Source of the DNA: Bacteroidota bacterium
GTDB taxonomy: Bacteria > Bacteroidota > Bacteroidia > 2-12-FULL-35-15
Length of the DNA stretch: 64,000 nt
Reading direction: 5' to 3'
Assembly: GCA_023251835.1 (NCBI GenBank)
Contig: JAHEXZ010000023.1
Location: forward strand, 1-64,000
Part shown: positions 30,541-40,949 of the stretch, one piece after another
Position numbering within the stretch: the first letter of the stretch is position 1
Layout of the letters: the number at the start of each line of letters is the position of its first letter
Notes under the pieces: generated by a model
What the model saw: the letters and a program-made list of their open reading frames with translations, nothing else
The model's database searches: none
Told to the model about the DNA's origin: nothing
Translations under genes and position numbers: made by a program

Positions 30541-30670
30541 GGGTATCCCTCGGCTGAATAAGGCTTCGGTGAGCTTAGTCGAACCTGTAGCTTACAAACT
30601 CATTCGTTCAGTATTACTGGATCTAACTGCCTTTGCTATCACAAATTCAGTAAGATTCAGCATAATTAAT
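30541..30670. repeat. TTATACTGAATCTTA-family repeat, inverted copy
   Basis: Reverse complement reads attaattatgctgaatcttactgaatttgtgatagcaaaggcagttagatccagtaatactgaa...gctcaccgaagccttattcagccgag. Confidence 0.8.
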
Positions 30671-31628
30671 TTTCAAAGTATTCGAAACCATCAATTATAT
30701 CCAGATATACGCCATCAAAACCCGCATTAATGATGCGGTTTGTGTATGAGCTCGCATTGCCATAGATGATATTTTGCCATTCTTTGTCCCAGTATTTTAC
30801 TTTATAATTGCCAGCCCATTCAGGATTTTCAGCCACCAGCCATTGAGGAGGTACTCCGGTCCAGAATTTTTGCCAGTAGTAGCGATAATCTTCGGCCTCG
30901 CCAATGCTCATATAACATATTACTTTTCTTAAACCACCATTAGCTTTGTGTTTTATTATACTTATTTCAGAAGCGTTAAATGTTTCAGTGTTAAAAAAGA
31001 GATCCATGATAATTACATCATGATTACCTGTTGAAAGGGCATTGATAAAACTTTGCTTACTTTCATACTGTGCCGGATTAATATTATATAGAAAGTTTTT
31101 AGCGTCAGTGAGCGTATTAATGTTTGTTGTGTCAGCATTATATGGCATAACAGGGTAAGCAGGAATATTATCCAATTCGCGATGGTCGGCAGCAAATGAA
31201 ATATACCCTCTTACGGCACTCTGATTATATGAATCATCCATTTTGTTTTGTGTAAAACAATAATCTGTGACTAATACCTGTAATCCACTATTTTTGGCTA
31301 TATTCATAAATGGAATGGCCTCTTCTTTAATGACATTTGGAGTTGTAACATCATCTTCTTCATAACCATAAAATAAATCTTCCCTGCCAATTCCATCAAT
31401 TGCTTGTATATATTCATCGGCAGTTGCTCCATTGGCTTCTCCGTTTAAAGTGAGTAACTGATGTCCATTTTGCGGAATAATTATAAATCCCGGATGTAGA
31501 TTCCTCGAATAGGAGCTGATATTCTGAACAAAATTTCTCATCTCCTGCCGAAAATCAATTGCAGGCATTTTTTCTTTTTTGCATGAAATGAAGCTAAAAA
31601 GAAGTATAGGAATAATAAGTTTTCTCAT
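30666..31628 (-). CDS. GH114-like / MJ1477-TM1410 family putative glycoside hydrolase (lipoprotein)
   Basis: Lipobox LLFSFISCKK; KVICYMSIGEAEDYRYYWQKFW, NPEWAGNYKVKYWDKEWQNIIYG, GFDGVYLDIIDGFEYF. Confidence 0.82.
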   Translation of the reverse strand: MRKLIIPILLFSFISCKKEKMPAIDFRQEMRNFVQNISSYSRNLHPGFIIIPQNGHQLLTLNGEANGATADEYIQAIDGIGREDLFYGYEEDDVTTPNVIKEEAIPFMNIAKNSGLQVLVTDYCFTQNKMDDSYNQSAVRGYISFAADHRELDNIPAYPVMPYNADTTNINTLTDAKNFLYNINPAQYESKQSFINALSTGNHDVIIMDLFFNTETFNASEISIIKHKANGGLRKVICYMSIGEAEDYRYYWQKFWTGVPPQWLVAENPEWAGNYKVKYWDKEWQNIIYGNASSYTNRIINAGFDGVYLDIIDGFEYFEN

Positions 31629-31663
31629 TTTAGAACAAGAATTTATTGAGATAGAAAGTTGAT

Positions 31664-33070
31664 TTAACGAAATATTTTTCCGGGATTCAGTATCTTTTTA
31701 GGATCAAACACTTGTTTAATATTTTTTTGAATGTTTAATGCTTTTTCAGAAAAAACAATTCCCATATATTCTTGTTGTATCAAGCCAATACCATGCTCAC
31801 CGCTGATAGTACCATTAAGCTCTTTACAAAGGATAAATATTTCGGCAATAGCATTTTTAATGTATTCTCCATTCCACTGTTCATCCGTTAAATCTCCTTT
31901 AATAATACGTACATGCAAATTACCATCTCCGGCATGCCCGTAACAAACGGTTTTAAATTTATAATTGTTTCCTATTTGTTTTATTCCTTTTACCAGTTTT
32001 GGCAATTCAGCACGGGGCACAACGGTATCCTGTTCTTTACTCACAGCATTGACCATGACGGCCTCATTAATTTTTCTCCGCAATTTCCATAACTCTTCTT
32101 TTTGAGAAGCAGATTCGGCAAATAATACATCAGCAATATCAAATTTGCTCATCAGTTCGGCAATTGCTTCTATTTCTTTTACCAATACTTCCATATTATT
32201 TCCATCCACTTCTACCAGCAGATGTGCTTGAATATCGGGTTCTATTTTTACTACATTGCTTTTTACATAACAACTTACCCAATCCAGTGCATCTCTTTCC
32301 ATTAATTCCATAGCGCTGGGTATAAAGCCAGCACGAAACACCTCACTTACAGCAGAACAAGCCTCATCCAAACTCCTGAACGGAACCAATATTAATAAAT
32401 TATGCTTTGGATACGGCAACAATTTTACTATGATTTTGGTGACAATACCCAACGTTCCTTCACTTCCGACCATTAACTGTGTTAAATTATATCCTGTGGA
32501 ATTTTTTAAAGTATTTGCTCCTGTGAATATAATTTCTCCTGTTGGTAATACTACTTCTAAATTCAGAATATAATCTTTGGTGGTTCCATATTTCACACAT
32601 TTAGGGCCTCCTGAGTTTTCAGCCACATTACCACCTAAAAAACAGCTCCCCTTGCTGGCAGGATCTGGGGGATAAAACAACCCAACTTCCTTAACTGCAT
32701 TTTGAAATACTTCATTGATAACTCCCGGTTCAACAGTTGCCTGCAAATTTCGTTCGTCAATATCCAATATTTCATTAAATCTTTCCATAGAAAGTGTTAT
32801 TCCACCATAGATTGGAAGGGCTCCACCACTCAAACCTGTACCCGCACCGCGGGGTGTCACTGCTATCATTTCTTTATTGGCAAGCAACATTATTTCAGAA
32901 ACTTCTTTGGTAGTGCGTGGTTTAACAACTACTTCCGGCAAATACAAAAGTTTCTCTGTTTCATCATGGCCATAATTGGCAAGATTTTCATTGTCGGTAA
33001 GAATAAAAGATTCACCAACAATTTGTTGGAGTTTATTCAATAATAATGGAGTTACCTTATTATAAATCAT
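31664..33070 (-). CDS. FAD-binding oxidase, GlcD/lactate dehydrogenase family
   Basis: PRGAGTGLSGGALP, EPGVINEVFQNAV, NVAENSGGPKCVKYGTTKDYIL, YGHAGDGNLHVRI, SGEHGIGLIQ. Confidence 0.93.
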   Translation of the reverse strand: MIYNKVTPLLLNKLQQIVGESFILTDNENLANYGHDETEKLLYLPEVVVKPRTTKEVSEIMLLANKEMIAVTPRGAGTGLSGGALPIYGGITLSMERFNEILDIDERNLQATVEPGVINEVFQNAVKEVGLFYPPDPASKGSCFLGGNVAENSGGPKCVKYGTTKDYILNLEVVLPTGEIIFTGANTLKNSTGYNLTQLMVGSEGTLGIVTKIIVKLLPYPKHNLLILVPFRSLDEACSAVSEVFRAGFIPSAMELMERDALDWVSCYVKSNVVKIEPDIQAHLLVEVDGNNMEVLVKEIEAIAELMSKFDIADVLFAESASQKEELWKLRRKINEAVMVNAVSKEQDTVVPRAELPKLVKGIKQIGNNYKFKTVCYGHAGDGNLHVRIIKGDLTDEQWNGEYIKNAIAEIFILCKELNGTISGEHGIGLIQQEYMGIVFSEKALNIQKNIKQVFDPKKILNPGKIFR

Positions 33071-33181
33071 TTTTATTAAAACGTGTGTAAATAACTTAAT
33101 TAGAAGCTAATTTCTATAAAAAAATTAACTTATTGAGGCAAATTGGAAATTTTTCCTGGTAAGTCAGGAAATTTAGACGTA

Positions 33182-34564
33182 TTAAAAGCTGGTGGCCGAT
33201 TCAAAAAAGGTTTGTTTTTTAGAAACATTTACCAATATGGTATCAGTATATGTAACACCATTCCCTGCTGCTTTCAGGAGAATGTTATTTGCCCCTTCTT
33301 TTAGTGGTATGCGAATATAATTAATGGAGTAAGGAAGGAACTGCCAGTTGCGTGTATCGGCCTGTTCAGAAACTGCGTTTATAATACTTAATGCAGTCCC
33401 TGCATCTTTATTATTTTTTGACGTTTCAATCTCAGCCAGTTTTTTTAATGCAAGCCGTAACAAGGCTTCTCCTAATTCTTTTATCATCCTGTCTTTTAGA
33501 GAACGATGCGCTATCTCATCAATATTTTCTGCCAATTCAAAACTTACGGAATCGGTAGTGGTTTTCAGATAAGCATTTCGATAGACTGGCGGACGGGAAA
33601 TAAATTTAGGAAAGCTCACCCTAATCACTTTCATATCTATAAGTTTTTTTATTTTGTCTTTATCTTCACCCACATAAAATGGCAAATTAATACCTAATTC
33701 TATATTGGTAAATAAAACATATCCATTGCCATAGTCAGTGATTAAAAAAGTAATACTATTCTGTTCTTTTACAGGACATAATCCGTTGTTCCAGAAACAA
33801 ACTAAAGAACTTTCCACTGGAGCAGAACGGTCATATTTAAATCCAAATTCTTTCTCATACAATTCCAGGTCAGAATACGAGTTATTAAGATACGCTGTTC
33901 GTAATAAATCTTTTTTTAATTGCAAAGGAATATCGGTACCTAATAATGGTTTGTAGTCATCTCTATATACTTCATAAGCGTTTCTATAAGCAATAAAGGC
34001 ATTCTCATAGTTTTTCTGCGCATCATAAATAAGTCCAAGCAATAGGTGGGTGAAAGCATCTCTATTGTATTTATTGTTGTTTTTATAATAGGTACTGATA
34101 TTATCCATTACTAACAGCATTCTCTTACATTCTATTAGCGCATCATCGGGTTGGCCTAATTTCAGATAATTCAGGGTTGAATAATAATGCAGTAAAATTT
34201 TTTCATAATTCTCTCCACCGTAAGGCTCAATGGATGGATTGCTGATGAATGTTAAGGCTTTAAGAGCATAGTTTTTTTGATAATCTTCAATATAATAATC
34301 TGCAAGCTGAAAATATTCATTACTTTCTTTATACTTGCCAAGCATGTGGAGTACGGTTCCTTTATTCAAATAATAGAGCAGAATATTACGTTTTCTTTTT
34401 TCCCATTTTTTATTACTTAATACATCTTCTGCTTTAGTAAATTTTTTTTGTTCATAAGCGTGCATTAGTTTAATATTTCTATTGTAATAGCTAAAGCAAC
34501 CTGTTAACAATACAACAAGCAGAAGTGCAAGAATAATTTTTTTTATGAAATGCCCTGTAAACAT
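33182..34564 (-). CDS. COG3014-like TPR lipoprotein
   Basis: Lipobox LLTGCFSYYNRN; TPR-like repeats; KGTVLHMLGKYKESNEYFQLADYYIED; GQPDDALIECKRM; next to LpoB-like gene. Confidence 0.75.
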   Translation of the reverse strand: MFTGHFIKKIILALLLVVLLTGCFSYYNRNIKLMHAYEQKKFTKAEDVLSNKKWEKRKRNILLYYLNKGTVLHMLGKYKESNEYFQLADYYIEDYQKNYALKALTFISNPSIEPYGGENYEKILLHYYSTLNYLKLGQPDDALIECKRMLLVMDNISTYYKNNNKYNRDAFTHLLLGLIYDAQKNYENAFIAYRNAYEVYRDDYKPLLGTDIPLQLKKDLLRTAYLNNSYSDLELYEKEFGFKYDRSAPVESSLVCFWNNGLCPVKEQNSITFLITDYGNGYVLFTNIELGINLPFYVGEDKDKIKKLIDMKVIRVSFPKFISRPPVYRNAYLKTTTDSVSFELAENIDEIAHRSLKDRMIKELGEALLRLALKKLAEIETSKNNKDAGTALSIINAVSEQADTRNWQFLPYSINYIRIPLKEGANNILLKAAGNGVTYTDTILVNVSKKQTFFESATSF

Positions 34565-34620
34565 TAATGCTGAATTATTGTAGGTGGAATAGAATAATAG
34601 TTGTTATGGGTGTTTAAAAT

Positions 34621-34654
34621 AAAAGCACCTGAATATTTTTTATCAGGTGCTTTT
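34621..34654 (-). terminator. Rho-independent terminator downstream of the lpoB-like gene
   Basis: AAAAGCACCTGA-atatttttta-TCAGGTGCTTTT; U-rich on the minus strand. Confidence 0.75.
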
Positions 34655-34673
34655 ATGGATATGAACATATTAA

Positions 34674-35258
34674 CTAGTTCTTTACAGTTTTTTTCAATTC
34701 TTTATCACCTATCCATACAATTTCATTTGTTTGAATATTTGTTAACTCCAGATTAATTTTGTAGAATACTACTTTATCTCTTTTATAAGAGTCAACAATT
34801 GAGTTAATGCTGCCTTGCATCATAAAATCAGCTCCTATTTCCAATCCCCATTTTTTCATTGTAGACTGTGAGGCGTTGTCTTGCTGATCAGCCTTTTCTG
34901 CACGTATTTCCTGGCGTTTTTCACCACCTTGTACAAGCTTTACCTGGCCTGAATTAATGAAAGTTCTTTCAATATCTTTTATAAATGTTTCAGCCTCTAT
35001 ATGCTCATGGCTTTGGTTTTTTACAAAGCCAACAATTACTGTTGGCTTTTTGCCGGGTTCAGCTTTTGTAAAATCAGTAAGCCATTTTTCACTGAGAACT
35101 TGTTTAATCATTTCATCTGCCACTAACCTGGAGTCAACATCGTTCCATCGGCCGCTTAAATCAATTTGTTTATCTGGGTTAACCCGAGTTACCTTTCTGT
35201 TACAGCTTTGCGTAATGAAGGCAGTTGCAATCAATGATATTACAATGATACGTTTCAT
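34674..35258 (-). CDS. LpoB-like penicillin-binding protein activator lipoprotein
   Basis: Lipobox FITQSCNRK; VNPDKQIDLSGRWNDVDSRLVADEMIKQVL, KPTVIVGFVKNQSHEHIEAETFIKDIERTFINSGQVKLV. Confidence 0.85.
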   Translation of the reverse strand: MKRIIVISLIATAFITQSCNRKVTRVNPDKQIDLSGRWNDVDSRLVADEMIKQVLSEKWLTDFTKAEPGKKPTVIVGFVKNQSHEHIEAETFIKDIERTFINSGQVKLVQGGEKRQEIRAEKADQQDNASQSTMKKWGLEIGADFMMQGSINSIVDSYKRDKVVFYKINLELTNIQTNEIVWIGDKELKKTVKN

Positions 35259-35311
35259 AAGATATAAGTATTAAGTTTTATTTTGAATATAAATAATCCT
35301 GCTGTGAAAAA

Positions 35312-35782
35312 TTATTTTAACCACCAATAAAGTCCTAGTCCTAATAATGCTGCACTGGCAACAGTATTTAGACCGCAGTAAGGACGATAGTAACCATAAG
35401 ATGAATAGCCATAATTATACCCAGAGTTATACCCAGAGTTATATCCGTATGGATTATAATTATAGGAGTAATAAGGAGAATTGTAAAAATAACCTCTATT
35501 GTTAATCCTTGCTAAGCGTCTTTCCTGACGATAGGTTCTTCTTAGCGCTTTGTGCTCCTCCTTCAACTGCATATCATCAATAGCTTTATAGGTGGCCTGA
35601 ATAGTTTTACCCTGGTTCTTTAGTAACTCATCTTTATCTGTCATATATTTTTCCATACTTCTTTTGTAGTTTGGATTTTGATCAGGAACTAACTCTTCCT
35701 GCGCTTTTATACTATTCGTCATAACTACTGTTATAAGACTAATAAGGGTAAGCTTGCTGATTTTGTAAGAGAGTGTTTTCAT
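35312..35782 (-). CDS. Secreted Tyr/Asn/Gly-rich hypothetical protein
   Basis: Signal peptide; tail NSPYYSYNYNPYGYNSGYNSGYNYGYSSYGYYRPY; upstream of the LpoB-like gene on the same strand. Confidence 0.7.
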   Translation of the reverse strand: MKTLSYKISKLTLISLITVVMTNSIKAQEELVPDQNPNYKRSMEKYMTDKDELLKNQGKTIQATYKAIDDMQLKEEHKALRRTYRQERRLARINNRGYFYNSPYYSYNYNPYGYNSGYNSGYNYGYSSYGYYRPYCGLNTVASAALLGLGLYWWLK

Positions 35783-36022
35783 GATTTATAGATTTAAAAT
35801 TTGTACAAAGCATTTTTCCCAATTACTATGCCAAAAATAATTTTATAGCTCAGGTGTACGAAAATAAGCTATTTTGGTTAAAAAAGAAAATCTGGAAAAA
35901 GTAAAAATTCCGGAAATAATTGAATTGAGTGTTTGCAAAGTTGGGAGTAAGCTATAAGCCTGTGGAAAGATAAACAGGCTGATGTATCTTCTCAATAGTT
36001 TTTAACATAGGGGCGAAAAAAG

Positions 36023-36050
36023 AAAAGCTCCTAAAAATCCGGGAGCTTTT
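36023..36050 (-). terminator. Rho-independent terminator downstream of tRNA-His
   Basis: AAAAGCTCC...GGAGCTTTT followed by cttttttcg on the minus strand. Confidence 0.75.
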
Positions 36051-36062
36051 TGCTTTATTAAG

Positions 36063-36136
36063 GGTGGCCAATGGGGCTCGAACCCACGACCCTCGGTACC
36101 ACAAACCGATATTCTAACCAACTGAACTATGGCCAC
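36063..36136 (-). tRNA. tRNA-His (GTG anticodon)
   Basis: Reverse complement GTGGCCATAGTTCAGTTGGTTAGAATATCGGTTTGTGGTACCGAGGGTCGTGGGTTCGAGCCCCATTGGCCACC folds as a cloverleaf; anticodon loop TTGTGGT; extra G at -1. Confidence 0.96.
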
Positions 36137-36283
36137 CATAAATTTGATTGTGCAAAGATACAGGCTTTTTGCAATTTTAAAAAATTTAAGAACAAATATT
36201 AACCAAAATACTTTTTAAAATTCATTTTTTTAGGTAAACACAATATTCCGCTTGTTATTGCGTAACTTCGCAGTTTACAAAAA

Positions 36284-38440
36284 ATGACTGAAAAATCAAC
36301 AAATATAACACTCCAGGTTGAAGGAATGGATTGCACTTCCTGTGCTTTGGGGATAACCAAAAGCCTTGAAAAAAAAGGGGCAGAGAATGTTTATGTTAAT
36401 TTTGCTACTGGTGAAGCCACCTTTTTATTAAACGATAAAAGCAAGATTCAAATGATGATACAAAGTATCACCGATTTGGGCTACAAAGTGGTGGATAGTA
36501 AATATATGGAAGAGCGTGCGGGAAAGATGTCAACCATTGAAAAACGATTCTATTTTACACTTCCTTTTACTATTATTTTATTTTTAGGGCACTTGTTCTT
36601 TCCACACAATTTTATTTTGAATAACTCTTTTATGCAGTTGGTACTATGTATGCCTGTATTTGTAATTGGTATTCTACAATTTGGGAAAAGCGCATGGGGA
36701 TCATTAAAATCTGGTGTTCCTAATATGGATGTACTCATTTTTATTGGTTCTACATCGGCATTCGTATACAGTATTATTGGCATGTGGATACATTATGGTA
36801 CGCAGGAATTACATAATTATATCTTCTTTGAAACAACAGCAACCATTATAACACTTGTACTGTTGGGTAATGTATTTGAGCATCGTTCTGTTAAACAAAC
36901 TACCACTGCAATTCGTGAGCTAAGTGCAATACAGGTCACCAAAGCCAAAATGGTTAGTCTGCAACTGGGGAAAGAGGTTATTACAGAACTAAATTACAGA
37001 GATATTCATCAGGGTGCTCTGTTGCAGGTGAATGCAGGCGATAAAATTCCAGTGGATGGTGAAATTATTTCAGGCGATGCCAGCATTGATGAATCTATGA
37101 TAACCGGTGAAAGCTTACCAGTTGAGAAAACTACCGGTAATAAAGTAATTGGCGGTACTATTCTTTTAAATGGCTCTATTCGTATGAGGGCAGAAAGTGT
37201 TGGTGATAACACATTGCTTGCTAAAATAATTGAGCTTGTTAAAAAAGCGCAGCAGGCTAAACCTGATATTCAAAAACTGGGAGATAAGGTAAGTGCCATA
37301 TTTGTTCCAATAGTGCTTGGCATTTCAGTACTTACATTTTGTGTCAACTACTTTTTTATAACTTTTGATGTCGGAGCAAACCCCTTACAGGAATCCATTA
37401 TGCGTGGTATTGCTGTGCTGGTTATTTCCTGCCCCTGTGCAATGGGACTTGCCACACCAACGGCTGTGATGGTTGGTATTGGCAGAGCTGCAAAAAAAGG
37501 CATTTTGATTAAAGGAGGCAGTACTTTAGAAGAGTTTGCAAGGATCAAAACTATTGTGTTTGATAAAACAGGAACTCTCACAACCGGAGATTTTAAAATA
37601 AAAAATATACAGCTTTTTGAAGATGCAAATGAAACGGAAGTTAGAGAAGTGCTATTTGTTTTAGAACAGTATTCATCTCATCCGATAGCAAAATCAATAG
37701 TTACGGAACTTAAAGGAACCATTATCAATAAAAAGTTTACTTCCATTAAAGAAGAAAAGGGTATAGGTATCACCGCTACCGACAATCAAAACAATATATA
37801 TAGTATAGGTTCCTATAAAATAGCGGCACACCTCACCTTATCTGATTCTCACAATATATATGTATTAAAAAATGATAAACTGATTGCTACTATTGACCTG
37901 GAAGATGCTATAAAAATAAACACTAAGGAGGCTGTGAATAGCTTTATACAGAAAGGTATCCAAACAGTTATGTTGAGTGGCGACAACCGGAAAAAATGCG
38001 AAAATTTCGCTCTTAAAATTGGTATCAATAAAGTGTACTGTGAGCAACTTCCATCACAAAAACTTGAGATTATAGGAAAGCTTGCTAAAGAAGCACCTGC
38101 CGCTATGGTGGGCGATGGAGTAAATGATGCACCCGCTTTGGCCAAAGCAACAGTTGGTATTTCACTTGGCAATGCAACTCAGGCAGCTATACAATCAGCA
38201 CAAATTATTTTGTTAAAAAGCAATGATTTATCCATTCTTACAGAAGCACACCAAATTAGTAAACATACTTTAACTACTATAAAGCAGAATCTTTTCTGGG
38301 CATTTTTCTATAATGTAATAGCCATACCTGTTGCTGCTATGGGATTGCTTAGCCCAATGGTTGCTGCCTTAGCCATGGCCTTTTCTGATGTAATTGTAAT
38401 TGGAAATTCAATTCGGTTAAAAACTAAAAAGTTGAATTAA
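36284..38440 (+). CDS. copA: Copper-translocating P1B-type ATPase
   Basis: HMA motif GMDCTSCALGI, CPC motif SCPCAMGLATPTA, DKTGTLT, MVGDGVNDAPALAKA. Confidence 0.92.
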   Translation: MTEKSTNITLQVEGMDCTSCALGITKSLEKKGAENVYVNFATGEATFLLNDKSKIQMMIQSITDLGYKVVDSKYMEERAGKMSTIEKRFYFTLPFTIILFLGHLFFPHNFILNNSFMQLVLCMPVFVIGILQFGKSAWGSLKSGVPNMDVLIFIGSTSAFVYSIIGMWIHYGTQELHNYIFFETTATIITLVLLGNVFEHRSVKQTTTAIRELSAIQVTKAKMVSLQLGKEVITELNYRDIHQGALLQVNAGDKIPVDGEIISGDASIDESMITGESLPVEKTTGNKVIGGTILLNGSIRMRAESVGDNTLLAKIIELVKKAQQAKPDIQKLGDKVSAIFVPIVLGISVLTFCVNYFFITFDVGANPLQESIMRGIAVLVISCPCAMGLATPTAVMVGIGRAAKKGILIKGGSTLEEFARIKTIVFDKTGTLTTGDFKIKNIQLFEDANETEVREVLFVLEQYSSHPIAKSIVTELKGTIINKKFTSIKEEKGIGITATDNQNNIYSIGSYKIAAHLTLSDSHNIYVLKNDKLIATIDLEDAIKINTKEAVNSFIQKGIQTVMLSGDNRKKCENFALKIGINKVYCEQLPSQKLEIIGKLAKEAPAAMVGDGVNDAPALAKATVGISLGNATQAAIQSAQIILLKSNDLSILTEAHQISKHTLTTIKQNLFWAFFYNVIAIPVAAMGLLSPMVAALAMAFSDVIVIGNSIRLKTKKLN

Positions 38441-38448
38441 TTAATAGA

Positions 38449-39657
38449 ATGCAAGATACTGCTGCTTTATCTGACGAATTTCCCAAAAACATTCGTTATA
38501 ATATCTTGTTTTTAACCAAATGGTATCCTAATAAATTTGATCCACAGTTAGGAATATTTGTTAAAAAACATGCAAAAGCAGTTAGTGCCTATGGTAATGT
38601 AAAAGTTTTGTATATATGTGCAGACGATTCATTGAAATCTGCCTGCGAAACAATTATATACACTCAAAAGCATTTCACTGAAATTACTGTTTATTATAAA
38701 AAAAACAGTTCCCTGTTTAAAGGATTTATCAATTTATTCAGGTACATAAATGCTACCAGGATGGGTATGCGTGAAGTTCAAAAGAGTTGGAGAAAAATAG
38801 ATTTAATCCATGCCAATGTTTTAGTTCGTACAGGTTTAATAGCGCTTTTTATAAAAAAACTAAAAGGAATCCCTTATATTATTACTGAACATTGGACAGG
38901 CTACGTTTCCGGTAAATATGAGAAACAACCCTTTTTAAAGAAGTGGTTCACTAAATTAATTATCAAAAATGCTAATGTTATTACTACCGTTTCTGATAAT
39001 TTGAGAAAAAAAATGTTGAAACTTGGTTTAAATGGAAATTACCGGGTTGTGCCCAATATAATTGAAAGTATTGAACTTTCTTCATCACAAAATGAATATG
39101 ATGGTAGAAAAAAAATAAAAATTCTTACTATTGCAGATTTAGCTGATTCTCATAAGAATATCAGCGGTATAATAAAGGCAATAGCCCATATTTACCAGCA
39201 AAACAATAGTCATATAGAATACCATATCATAGGTGACGGCCCGGATATGTCAATGCTTTGTGGACTTGCCGGTTCAGTACAAGGCATTGATAAAGTTATT
39301 TTTTTTCATGGTCGTCAACCGAATGAATATATATATGACTTTTTGAAACAGATTGACTTTGTTATAATTAATAGCAATTTTGAAACATTTTCAGTGGTTG
39401 CGGCAGAAGCATTGATAAATGGAAAACCTGTTATTTCAACTATTTGTGGTGGTCCGGAAGAATTTATTACTCCTGATTGTGGAATATTAATAGAGCCAGG
39501 CGATCAAAAACAATTAGAAGATGCAATTGGTAAAATGATAGCTACATATAGAGAGTATGATGCGTTAAAATTGAATCGGTACATTACAGAAAAATATAGT
39601 TATCAGATTGTTGGCCATCAGTTTTATAGTATCTATAAAGAAATAATACAGCATTGA
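38449..39657 (+). CDS. Family 4 glycosyltransferase
   Basis: FLTKWYPNKFDPQLGIFVKKHAKAV, ITEHWTGY, VVPNIIE, INSNFETFSVVAAEALINGKPVISTICGGPEEFI. Confidence 0.92.
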   Translation: MQDTAALSDEFPKNIRYNILFLTKWYPNKFDPQLGIFVKKHAKAVSAYGNVKVLYICADDSLKSACETIIYTQKHFTEITVYYKKNSSLFKGFINLFRYINATRMGMREVQKSWRKIDLIHANVLVRTGLIALFIKKLKGIPYIITEHWTGYVSGKYEKQPFLKKWFTKLIIKNANVITTVSDNLRKKMLKLGLNGNYRVVPNIIESIELSSSQNEYDGRKKIKILTIADLADSHKNISGIIKAIAHIYQQNNSHIEYHIIGDGPDMSMLCGLAGSVQGIDKVIFFHGRQPNEYIYDFLKQIDFVIINSNFETFSVVAAEALINGKPVISTICGGPEEFITPDCGILIEPGDQKQLEDAIGKMIATYREYDALKLNRYITEKYSYQIVGHQFYSIYKEIIQH

Positions 39658-40922
39658 ATATGTATAAAAAAGTAGCTGGTACTTTTGGAATAAAGGTTAT
39701 TATAGCCATTTTGAACCTGGTAATTGTAATTGTCCTTTCCCGTTCTATTGGTGCTGCCGGAAAAGGTGAGGCAAGTCTTATTGTTACCAGTATTGCAATG
39801 ATTCTTTTATTTTGTAATATGATAGGAGGTGCTACCCTGGTCTATTTTGTCCCGCGGTATAATATTTTTTTACTCTTTACACTCAGTAATGTATGGTCTG
39901 TTTTTGTATCTTCAATTGCATTTGTGGCTTTGAAATTTTTCCCCCTTGTTCCTGAAAAGTTTATAATCCCTGTTGTTGTTTTAACTCTTATTAATTCTTT
40001 TTTAGCCACCAACCTGACTATCCTTTTAGGGAAAGAAAGAATTATGAGTAATAATTACATTTCATTGCTTCAAACTGTAATTAATCTTGCGGTATTATTG
40101 CTCTTGCTTAAAAGCTTTCAGCAGGCGGATATCAACTCATATATCAATTCATTATATGCTGCAATGGGTTCATGCCTGTTAATAAGTACGGTGTTGATAC
40201 TACCTTATTTAAAAGAGATTTCTTTGCATGGTACTAAAAAGCTGTTTTATCAACTGGCAAAGCTGGGGTTACTTAATCAGGGTGGGCACATACTTAAATT
40301 TCTGAGCTTTAGAATCAGTTATTACGTGTTAGTATATTATTCCGGAGAAGCTATTTTAGGAGTTTATTCCAATGGAATATCATTAATAGAATCCTTGTTG
40401 TTAATTAGTAATAGCTTTTCTGCCGTTCTTTATCCTAAAATCGCTAACAGCACGGACATAAAATATTCTCAAACCCTTACACTTCAGATGACCAGGATTA
40501 GTATTATTATTTGTATTGTGGCTCTTATTCCTTTACTAATAGTGCCTTCTGAATTCTGGATTTGGCTGTTTGGCAGTGAATTTAATGGTGTTAAACAGGT
40601 TATTATATTACTTTCTCCCGGGATTATTTTTTATAACATTACATTAATTATCGGACATTATTTTTCCGGAATTGGCAAATACATTACTAATTTGTTTGCT
40701 AATTTTATTGGTTTATTTATAACGTTGATAGCTACTGTTATAATTATTCCATCTTATGGAATAATTGAAGCGGGTGTTATTTCCACTGTTTCTTATCTGT
40801 GTATTGCTTTATTCATAATGTTTTCGTTTGCTAAAGAAACACATATTAAGGTATGGCAACTGCTTCCTGCTGCTTCCGATTTTATTTGGTTTAAGAACAC
40901 CGGAAAAAAAATTTTTAAATAA
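39654..40922 (+). CDS. Polysaccharide flippase (Wzx/MATE-like)
   Basis: Multi-TM; SRSIGAAGKGEASLIVTSIAMILLFCNMIGGATLVYFVPRYN; stop/start overlap with the GT4 gene. Confidence 0.85.
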   Translation: MNMYKKVAGTFGIKVIIAILNLVIVIVLSRSIGAAGKGEASLIVTSIAMILLFCNMIGGATLVYFVPRYNIFLLFTLSNVWSVFVSSIAFVALKFFPLVPEKFIIPVVVLTLINSFLATNLTILLGKERIMSNNYISLLQTVINLAVLLLLLKSFQQADINSYINSLYAAMGSCLLISTVLILPYLKEISLHGTKKLFYQLAKLGLLNQGGHILKFLSFRISYYVLVYYSGEAILGVYSNGISLIESLLLISNSFSAVLYPKIANSTDIKYSQTLTLQMTRISIIICIVALIPLLIVPSEFWIWLFGSEFNGVKQVIILLSPGIIFYNITLIIGHYFSGIGKYITNLFANFIGLFITLIATVIIIPSYGIIEAGVISTVSYLCIALFIMFSFAKETHIKVWQLLPAASDFIWFKNTGKKIFK

Positions 40923-40949
40923 TTGGTTTGCCCAAATTTTGAAATTACA

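Noticed and set aside
32702-33043. 113-aa plus-strand ORF inside the GlcD-like gene
   Set aside because: Antisense to well-conserved FAD-binding motifs.
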